Positions 6,779 to 11,820 of a stretch of 11,820 bases of DNA are shown here, in pieces. Below the pieces are notes generated by a model. It did no database searches and was not told the DNA's origin. It saw only the letters and a program-made list of their open reading frames with translations. Numbering within the stretch: position 1 is the stretch's first letter; each line of letters starts with the position of its first letter. The stretch covers positions 1 through 11,820 of the forward strand of contig JAOUNV010000016.1 of NCBI GenBank assembly GCA_029880775.1, read 5' to 3'. The translations under genes were made by a program, and so were the position numbers. Source of the stretch: Nitrospinota bacterium. Lineage in GTDB: Bacteria > Nitrospinota_A > UBA7883.

Positions 6779-8488
6779 ATGATTTTCGCTCGATTCCAAT
6801 CTCCTTTTGCCAGATTTTTTTTCGCCGCGGCGTACATATTCCTGGCCCTTGCCGCCATTACTGTGTCCAGAGGCGTCATCGAGAAGAGCCGCCAGAAGGT
6901 ATTCTACCAAGTGGATCTGGATTGGCACGGCCAGGGATTCTGGAAAGGGCGCAAGGCGGTGGAGCTATCCTCCCCCAAAGACATGCTGCCAGTGCAGCTG
7001 CCAGGCCCGGCGGATGGATGGGCTGGTGGTGATAACAAGGAAATACGCATAAAGGCGCCCTTCCAATACACGACGGAGTTCACAGTAAGGTTCCTGGAAA
7101 GCCACGAGGCCGCGCCCCCCTTCATAGAGGTGTGGGCCGATGACACAAAGGTGGCCGAATTCCAGGTGGAAAAGGGAACCGGGTATCCGAGGATCCATTG
7201 GCCCAGGGAGGGGAAAACCTCCAAGACCAGCTTCATCATACAGTCCGGGAGCCTTAAAAAGGGAACGGTCATCACATTCCGTAGTGTGGCCGGCTCCTGG
7301 GCGGCTCTGCACACCATATCGGCGGCGGCCATGCCGGAGCGGTGGGAGCGTCTGGCGGCGTATGGATGCGGCGCCCTGGTCGCCTTGATGACTCTGCTGT
7401 GGATCGCGCTCAAGATCACCCAAAGCGCGCTGAAGCCACGGCAAATGGTTTTCGCCCTCATCCTTGTAGCAATCGGGGTTCTTTTTGGTCTGGTGGCCGG
7501 GGAAGTGACTTTCCGCGCGCTGGACGTTTTGCCCAAGCCGATGCGCACCCAGCCTGTACGGGATTTCAAGCTCTCCAGCAACCCGGTGATCCTGTATGAG
7601 TACCGCCCTGGAATCAAACAGGGGGAGGTGACACCGGAAGGGCTGGAGAACAAGGTATCGACCAACAGCGCCGGATTCCGCGATCTGGAAAGATTGACCG
7701 AAAAACCTGAAGGGACCTATCGGATAATCGTGATCGGTGATTCCACCGCCGCGGGCAGCGGAGTGAAACTAGGGGAGGCGTTGTTCAACCGCATCCTGGA
7801 AAAGCAGCTAAACGCCGCCGGGGAGTCGCCGCGTTATGAAGTGATCAACATGGGGGTGCATGGATACCAGACCCTGCAGGAGGTGGAAACCTTAAGGGCC
7901 AGGGGGCTTGGCTACCGCCCGGACCTTGTCATCACGTTGTTTTGCCACAACGATTTCCAGCTGAACGTGGATGGAAACACATACTACAACCTGCTGGCCA
8001 GCAATCCCGATTTCAAGTTCAAGAGCAGGGAGCCAGGAATGCGCGACTGGTTTTTGGCCCATTCCCGTCTGGCGTTTGTGGTGTATCACCGGCTGATGGC
8101 GCTGATCCAGCCCCCCACCAGCTTTGACGAGATCGTGAGCGAGTATAGGGAAAAATACATCCACGGCAAAAGTACGGTGGAAGTGGGAATGGAGTCCTTC
8201 TCCCGCATGGCAGAGGAAAACGGCTTCACCGCCATCATGGCCATCCTGCCGGTGTTCGACCGCCCCTTCGACAAATATCGCCACGGATACCAACACGACC
8301 GGGTGAGGGAGATCGTGGAGAAGTTCGATAATATAGAGCTATTGGACCTGAAGGAAGGCTTTGCCCGGATCGACAACGACGCATCGAAATTCACCACCGA
8401 CGGACTGCATATGAACGAAACGGGCCATGCGGCCCTGGCGGATATACTGCGCAAGTGGATGACGGAGCGGCAGGCAAAGAACCCATAA
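6779..8488 (+). CDS. Membrane-anchored SGNH/GDSL hydrolase-like protein, 569 aa
   Basis: Predicted layout: membrane segment about 11-31; a beta-rich, probably periplasmic region 32-190; two membrane segments about 193-212 and 223-243; then an SGNH domain about 313-560. With these helices the SGNH domain would face the periplasm. SGNH landmarks are block I VIGDSTAAGSG (nucleophile Ser322), a block II-like NMGVHGY (Gly359), block III HND (Asn391, where the usual Gly is Cys389) and block V DGLH (Asp541, His544). NSAGFRDLE (296-304) is common before such domains. Family members act as esterases or acyl transferases on polysaccharides and lipids; the substrate here is unknown. The start at 6779 gives a normal membrane N-terminus but has no ribosome site. 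A second copy of the 3' end follows the stop. Confidence 0.85.
   Translation: MIFARFQSPFARFFFAAAYIFLALAAITVSRGVIEKSRQKVFYQVDLDWHGQGFWKGRKAVELSSPKDMLPVQLPGPADGWAGGDNKEIRIKAPFQYTTEFTVRFLESHEAAPPFIEVWADDTKVAEFQVEKGTGYPRIHWPREGKTSKTSFIIQSGSLKKGTVITFRSVAGSWAALHTISAAAMPERWERLAAYGCGALVALMTLLWIALKITQSALKPRQMVFALILVAIGVLFGLVAGEVTFRALDVLPKPMRTQPVRDFKLSSNPVILYEYRPGIKQGEVTPEGLENKVSTNSAGFRDLERLTEKPEGTYRIIVIGDSTAAGSGVKLGEALFNRILEKQLNAAGESPRYEVINMGVHGYQTLQEVETLRARGLGYRPDLVITLFCHNDFQLNVDGNTYYNLLASNPDFKFKSREPGMRDWFLAHSRLAFVVYHRLMALIQPPTSFDEIVSEYREKYIHGKSTVEVGMESFSRMAEENGFTAIMAILPVFDRPFDKYRHGYQHDRVREIVEKFDNIELLDLKEGFARIDNDASKFTTDGLHMNETGHAALADILRKWMTERQAKNP
8417..8470 (+). repeat. Direct repeat copy 1 (3' end of the SGNH gene)
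   Basis: About 48 of 54 bases match 8516-8569, and 33 consecutive bases are identical (8429-8461 and 8528-8560). Copy 1 encodes the ETGHAALADILRKWMTER segment of the SGNH protein. The offset is exactly 99 bases, so both copies are in the same frame. Confidence 0.9.
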
Positions 8489-8572
8489 GCAGGCATGGCT
8501 CCGCAGCGTGTGATGGAAAAGGGGCACGCGGCCCTGGCGGATATACTGCGCAAGTGGATGGGGGAGCGATAG
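8489..8572 (+). pseudogene. Vestigial second copy of the SGNH C-terminus
   Basis: Directly after the TAA at 8486-8488 the same frame stays open to a TAG at 8570-8572. It encodes 27 residues ending EKGHAALADILRKWMGER, nearly the same as the SGNH C-terminus. Aligned at the 99-base offset, the catalytic Asp and His of block V are replaced by Ala and Arg codons (8498 GCT, 8507 CGT), so this piece is not functional alone. Best explanations are a partial tandem duplication, or the remnant of a paralogous SGNH gene whose body was deleted. There is no good start codon with a ribosome site. Confidence 0.65.
8516..8569 (+). repeat. Direct repeat copy 2 (after the SGNH stop)
   Basis: Second copy of the 54-base unit, mismatched mainly at both edges. 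The identical core is 8528-8560. A trailing GCAGGCAAG occurs after each copy, displaced by 8 bases in copy 2 (GGCAGGCAAAG after copy 1), which hints that the original duplication reached further. Confidence 0.88.
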
Positions 8573-8602
8573 GGCGCAGGCAAGTAAAGGCGCTGGCGCC
8601 CT
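8571..8602. terminator. Inverted repeat between convergent genes, possible terminator
   Basis: AGGGCGC (8571-8577) and GCGCCCT (8596-8602) are perfect 7-base inverted repeats with an 18-base loop; an alternative tight hairpin GGCGC-TG-GCGCC lies at 8589-8600. It spans the end of the minus-strand gene. No T-tract follows on either strand, so intrinsic termination is uncertain. Confidence 0.3.
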
Positions 8603-9677
8603 AGTTCAGCGGATCCTGCTGGTCGTACACTACCTGGTAAGAGATAGGCCGAGTCGAACTGTTCTCCGTGGTGGGGAGCAAAAGCTGCTGGCGCACACGG
8701 GTCCATTGCAGGTCCGGTTTCAAGTCTCTCATTTTCCCATCGGCGGGGGGCTTGGAATGCTCCGTGTGGACATACACCACCTGGAACACCGCCACACCAA
8801 ACTCCTTCGTCCTGTGGATCAGGAACTTCTTTGCGAAGTCAGGATTCCCCTTGGGGTGTTTTTCGATCTGTTCGATGGCGGCGTTGCCCAGCCGGATAAG
8901 CAGATGCTTGCTGATCCCATCCTCGCTGATCTTGGTCAGGGTCCTGCTCTCTGAGGAGGAGACATACACCGTGCTCAGGTAGCCGGAGTTACGCAAAAAC
9001 TGGGACGCCAGCATAGCCGCCGTCCTGCGGCCAGAGGCGCTGTGGTGGAAGGAGTAATACTCGAACAGCTTCTCCATCACTTCCTGGGCGTGCTGATCCC
9101 CTTTTTCATACAGATCCTTGGAGATATAGCGAAGCTCCTTGCCCAGCGATTCGGCCGCGCTGTCTATCATCCAGTCCACCCGCACATGGAAGTGGCTCAG
9201 CATAAAGCGGTTCTTGCTTTTGGACGATGTGTCCCGCTGAATCAGCAAGGCGTAGTCCACCGGCATCAGGTCTCGCAGCAGGGTGAAGAACCGGTTGCTT
9301 TCGAAATACTTCATTTTGGCGTGGAACCTGGCGGCCAGGTTCAGGCCGGTGAGTTTCAGATCTCCCAGGTTTTCCTTTGTCACCTTGTTGTGGGCGAAGA
9401 AGCGGATGTTCTTTTTGATATCGCTATTCAGGGTACGCTCCGTGAAAATAACGATGAAAGCGTTCATCAGCTTGTTTTCCATCTCCCCCACCTTGGCGCG
9501 GGGCTTTAAGTCGCGCATGGAGACAAACGGGTACGGCTCCCCCTTCTTCTGGGTATTGGCGTAGGACTCCACAAGAGCGTAGTCGATAAGGTATGTGTCC
9601 AGTTCGTTGCGCAACGCCTGGTACAGCAGGCGCACCTGCTTCTCTTCCCTGCTCAGATCATTTTTATGCAGCCACAT
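8601..9677 (-). CDS. Unidentified cytosolic protein, 358 aa
   Basis: I do not recognise a family. The protein has no signal peptide, no membrane segment and no cysteine at all. The N-terminal third is highly charged and helical in character (NDLSREEKQVRLLYQALRNELDTYL). The hexapeptide MRDLKP occurs twice (54-59 and 316-321), with a related RDLMP at 135-139. A His/Ser-rich stretch (SFHHSASGRRTAA, 209-221) and a YVSSSESRTLTKISEDG segment (238-254) stand out but match no motif I can name. The ATG at 9677 follows a G-rich CTGGGGTGTGGA that may be the ribosome site. Codon use resembles the neighbours, so recent transfer is not indicated. It is probably monocistronic, divergent from rnr. Confidence 0.8.
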   Translation of the reverse strand: MWLHKNDLSREEKQVRLLYQALRNELDTYLIDYALVESYANTQKKGEPYPFVSMRDLKPRAKVGEMENKLMNAFIVIFTERTLNSDIKKNIRFFAHNKVTKENLGDLKLTGLNLAARFHAKMKYFESNRFFTLLRDLMPVDYALLIQRDTSSKSKNRFMLSHFHVRVDWMIDSAAESLGKELRYISKDLYEKGDQHAQEVMEKLFEYYSFHHSASGRRTAAMLASQFLRNSGYLSTVYVSSSESRTLTKISEDGISKHLLIRLGNAAIEQIEKHPKGNPDFAKKFLIHRTKEFGVAVFQVVYVHTEHSKPPADGKMRDLKPDLQWTRVRQQLLLPTTENSSTRPISYQVVYDQQDPLN

Positions 9678-9736
9678 TCCACACCCCAGGACAATCTAAA
9701 GAACCCAGCCAGCCCTTTGCGACCATAACCTTTTAT

Positions 9737-9765
9737 ATATTAACATGTTCCAAGCTGTGTTACAA
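9737..9765 (-). promoter_or_regulatory. Candidate promoter of the 358-aa gene
   Basis: On the minus strand TTGTAA (9765-9760, 4 of 6) and TAATAT (9742-9737, 4 of 6) are 17 bases apart. The start of transcription would fall near 9730, giving a leader of about 50 bases. The -35 overlaps the plus-strand -10 described next. Confidence 0.4.
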
Positions 9766-9766
9766 T
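9758..9766 (+). promoter_or_regulatory. Extended -10 promoter for the rnr leader
   Basis: TGTTACAAT has the TGn extension and a 5-of-6 -10 hexamer (TACAAT, 9761-9766). No good -35 is seen. Transcription would start near 9773, just before the AAGGA at 9774-9778. Confidence 0.45.
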
Positions 9767-9773
9767 AGGCAAA

Positions 9774-9778
9774 AAGGA
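9774..9778 (+). promoter_or_regulatory. Ribosome binding site of the candidate upstream ORF
   Basis: AAGGA within AAAAAGGA lies 10 bases before the ATG at 9789, at the long end of usual spacing. By contrast no ribosome site precedes the rnr ATG. Confidence 0.4.
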
Positions 9779-9788
9779 TTTTCGATTT

Positions 9789-9890
9789 ATGTTTTGCCTC
9801 GGGTTTATCTGTTTTCGCCTTTTATTCCCGCCACATCCGTTCTCCGGAATCCACGCTCCGATAATAAAGCTACGAATAATACATATATGA
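9789..9890 (+). CDS. Candidate 33-codon upstream ORF overlapping the rnr start
   Basis: ATG at 9789 opens a 33-residue hydrophobic and basic peptide (begins MFCLGFICFRLLF, ends KLRIIHI) that ends at TGA 9888-9890. The stop overlaps the rnr ATG as ATGA. It has its own possible ribosome site, whereas rnr has none, so it may couple translation to rnr or act as a leader peptide. The 209-base gap between the 358-aa gene and rnr holds this ORF, the two divergent promoters and otherwise AT-rich sequence. Such a short frame can arise by chance; a conserved product is not shown. Confidence 0.35.
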   Translation: MFCLGFICFRLLFPPHPFSGIHAPIIKLRIIHI

Positions 9891-11820
9891 ATGACAACCA
9901 ACTGAAAAAATCCCTGGCCCAGCTATTGGCCACCCCCATGCCCATGCGCGAGATTCTACTCAAGCTTAAGATCAAGGGGGACCAAAAGGTGGAGATTAAA
10001 AGCCGAATCAGGGATCTGGCCCAGCAGGGGCATATCATCCGGCTGCGCGGCGCTCGCTACGGCCTTCCGGAAAAAATGGACCTGGTGATCGGTGTGGTGC
10101 AGGGGCATCGGGACGGATACGGATTTGTGATACCTGACGATCCTGACCAGGAGGATCTGTTTTTGAAAGCCTATAACTTTCACGAAGTGATGCATGGCGA
10201 CCGCGTGGTGGCCCGGGTGGAGCGCCAGAAAGCCAGCGGCAAGCGGGAGGGAAGAGTCGTCAAAATCCTGGAGAGGGCCAATGAAACAATGTCCGGGGTT
10301 TTGGAGACCTTCCGGGGCGGCGCTTACGTGGTTCCGTTCGAGCGCAGAATCGCCCATGACATATTCATCCCGCCGGAAAAGGCTATGGACGCCGCCGATG
10401 GTCAGGCGGTGGTGGCCAGAATCACCGTCCACCCCTCAAAGACCCGTCAGGCTATGGGAGAAGTGATCCAAGTGCTGGGCGATCCGGAAGACCCACAGGT
10501 GGAAATCCAGCTCGCCTGCGCCAGGTTCCATATCAGGGACCATTTCCCCCTGGCGGCGCTGGCGGAGGCAAAAAAAGCAAAGCCCCCCGTCGGAGGAACT
10601 TACGAGGGGCGGAGCGACTTTCGCGGGCGCCAGACCGTCACCATAGATGGGGAGACCGCCAAAGATTTTGACGACGCTGTGGAGGTCCTGGATCTACCCG
10701 GTGGTGGCTGGGAGCTTGGTGTCCATATCGCTGATGTATCCCACTACGTAACGGAGGGCTCCTCCTTGGACAAGGAAGCGGCCCTGCGGGGCACGTCTGT
10801 CTACTTTCCCGGTACGGTGATTCCCATGCTCCCCTTTGAGCTGTCCAACGAAATTTGCTCGCTCAACCCAAAGACAGACCGCCTCACTCTCAGTTGCGTC
10901 ATGAAAATATCGCCCGCCGGGGAGGTGACAAGCTCTAATATCAGTGAGTCGGTGATAAGCACGGTCGAGCGGATGACGTACACCGATGTGGCGGCGATCC
11001 TGGAGGATGAAGAGCCATCAGCCATGGAGCGGTATGCCGATCTGGTCCCCTTGTTCCGGCGTATGGGCGCCCTGGCGGATGTGTTGCGGGAGAAGCGGCA
11101 CACCGATGGCGCTCTTGATTTTGATTTGCCGGAGTCTGAAGTGATCCTGGACATCACCGGTCGGCCGGAGAACATCATCCGGGCCCAGCGCAATGTGGCC
11201 CACAAACTGATAGAAGAGTTCATGCTACTGGCCAATCAAACTGTGGCCGCCCACCTGCATGACCATGGGGCCAGGTTGCTCAGCCGTGTGCACGAGCGGC
11301 CCGACCCCGCCAAAATCGACGATTTTCTCAACTTCATCTCCGCCTTCGGCATCAGAACCACCGAACCGGAGAAGATAAACTCCAAGTGGCTGGCCAACAT
11401 TCTGGCCCGTTTTTCCGGCAGGCCGGAGCAGAAGCTGGTGACCCACGTCATGCTCCGCTCCATGAAACAGGCCCGCTACAGCGCCGAGGCCAGGGGCCAT
11501 TTCGCCCTGGCTTTCGCCCACTACGCTCACTTTACAAGCCCTATCAGGCGATACCCGGATCTGGTGATCCACCGGACGCTGAAAAGAGTGGCCAGAAAAG
11601 AAGCGGCTCCTCCCGGCTGGGAGGATGGGCTGGACAAGATCGCGGAGCATTGCTCCACCACCGAGCGCGCCGCCGAGGAAGCGGAACGGGATATCGTGAA
11701 ACTGAAGCAGACCCAGTATATGGCCAGCCATGTGGGGGAGGAGTTTGAGGGAATGATATCCGGAGTGACCAACTTCGGCTTTTTCGTGGAGCTGGCCGAT
11801 CCGGCCGTGGAGGGCCTGGT
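9887..11820 (+). CDS. rnr: Ribonuclease R (3'-5' exoribonuclease), 3' end outside window
   Basis: A processive 3'-5' exoribonuclease of the RNase II/R family that degrades structured RNA and takes part in RNA quality control. The 644 visible residues show an N-terminal winged-helix-like part (1-60), two cold-shock/OB parts (about 66-125 with GHRDGYGFVIPDD, and about 134-197), and the RNB catalytic domain (about 240-590). The catalytic block TIDGETAKDFDDAV keeps all four metal-binding Asp (254, 260, 262, 263). Other family blocks are HIADVSHYV, GTSVYFPGTVIPMLP, LIEEFMLLAN, LRSMKQARYSAEARGHFALA and HFTSPIRRYPDL (548-559). An S1 domain begins near 617 (EGMISGVTNFGFFVEL) and is cut by the window edge. 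The ATG at 9887 lacks a ribosome site and overlaps the stop of a short upstream ORF. No longer start is needed to fit the family. Confidence 0.95.
   Translation, partial: MNDNQLKKSLAQLLATPMPMREILLKLKIKGDQKVEIKSRIRDLAQQGHIIRLRGARYGLPEKMDLVIGVVQGHRDGYGFVIPDDPDQEDLFLKAYNFHEVMHGDRVVARVERQKASGKREGRVVKILERANETMSGVLETFRGGAYVVPFERRIAHDIFIPPEKAMDAADGQAVVARITVHPSKTRQAMGEVIQVLGDPEDPQVEIQLACARFHIRDHFPLAALAEAKKAKPPVGGTYEGRSDFRGRQTVTIDGETAKDFDDAVEVLDLPGGGWELGVHIADVSHYVTEGSSLDKEAALRGTSVYFPGTVIPMLPFELSNEICSLNPKTDRLTLSCVMKISPAGEVTSSNISESVISTVERMTYTDVAAILEDEEPSAMERYADLVPLFRRMGALADVLREKRHTDGALDFDLPESEVILDITGRPENIIRAQRNVAHKLIEEFMLLANQTVAAHLHDHGARLLSRVHERPDPAKIDDFLNFISAFGIRTTEPEKINSKWLANILARFSGRPEQKLVTHVMLRSMKQARYSAEARGHFALAFAHYAHFTSPIRRYPDLVIHRTLKRVARKEAAPPGWEDGLDKIAEHCSTTERAAEEAERDIVKLKQTQYMASHVGEEFEGMISGVTNFGFFVELADPAVEGL

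Noticed and set aside
6298..7032. A 244-codon plus-strand frame across the YkgJ-type gene and the SGNH start
   Set aside because: It runs through two supported genes and the promoter region between them, without domain or ribosome site.
8086..8706. A 206-codon minus-strand frame containing a repeated peptide (IHLRSISARAA)
   Set aside because: The repeat only reflects the duplicated 3' end of the SGNH gene read on the opposite strand.
10640..10690. IDGETAKDFDD differs from the E. coli IDGEDARDFDD, suggesting a lost catalytic residue
   Set aside because: The four metal-binding Asp correspond to D254, D260, D262 and D263 and are all present; the changed position is not one of them.

Overview
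The window is chromosomal housekeeping DNA from a Gram-negative bacterium. It is moderately GC-rich by eye (mid-50s percent) and densely coded on both strands. A lipobox lipoprotein, an FtsB-type divisome protein, secreted TPR and Sel1 proteins, and an RNase R with the catalytic block IDGETAKDFDDAV fit a Desulfobacterota-like (deltaproteobacterial) or Nitrospinota-like lineage. That placement is an impression from protein style and is not proven. I see no tRNA, rRNA, CRISPR array, insertion sequence, phage gene or att site.

Layout, left to right. (1) 1-2653, plus strand: the tail of an unidentified gene, a 599-residue exported TPR protein starting at TTG within a TTGA overlap, and a 232-residue lipoprotein with LolA/LolB-like character, spaced like one operon. 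(2) 2667-3431, minus: a PhnP-type metallo-beta-lactamase-fold hydrolase, convergent with the lipoprotein gene and divergent from eno. (3) 3552-5183, plus: eno (enolase) followed 21 bases later by ftsB, a widespread bacterial gene pair. (4) 5328-6188, plus: a periplasmic Sel1-repeat protein. (5) 6211-6648, minus: a YkgJ-type cysteine-cluster protein. (6) 6779-8488, plus: a membrane-anchored SGNH/GDSL hydrolase-like protein, followed by an in-frame second copy of its own 3' end. (7) 8601-9677, minus: a 358-residue cysteine-free protein I cannot identify. (8) 9887-11820, plus: rnr (RNase R), cut by the right edge inside its S1 domain and preceded by a possible 33-codon upstream ORF whose stop overlaps the rnr start.

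The genes do not form one pathway. Glycolysis (eno), division (ftsB), RNA turnover (rnr) and envelope proteins (TPR, lipoprotein, Sel1, SGNH) sit side by side. I did not find a convincing new multi-gene system. The parts most worth a second look are the duplicated SGNH C-terminus at offset 99 (8417-8470 and 8516-8569), the rnr leader (extended -10, short ORF, ATGA overlap), the overlapping divergent promoter candidates at 9737-9766, candidate leaderless starts for the SGNH and MBL genes, and the unidentified 358-residue protein. All motif positions were read by eye; no database search was possible.
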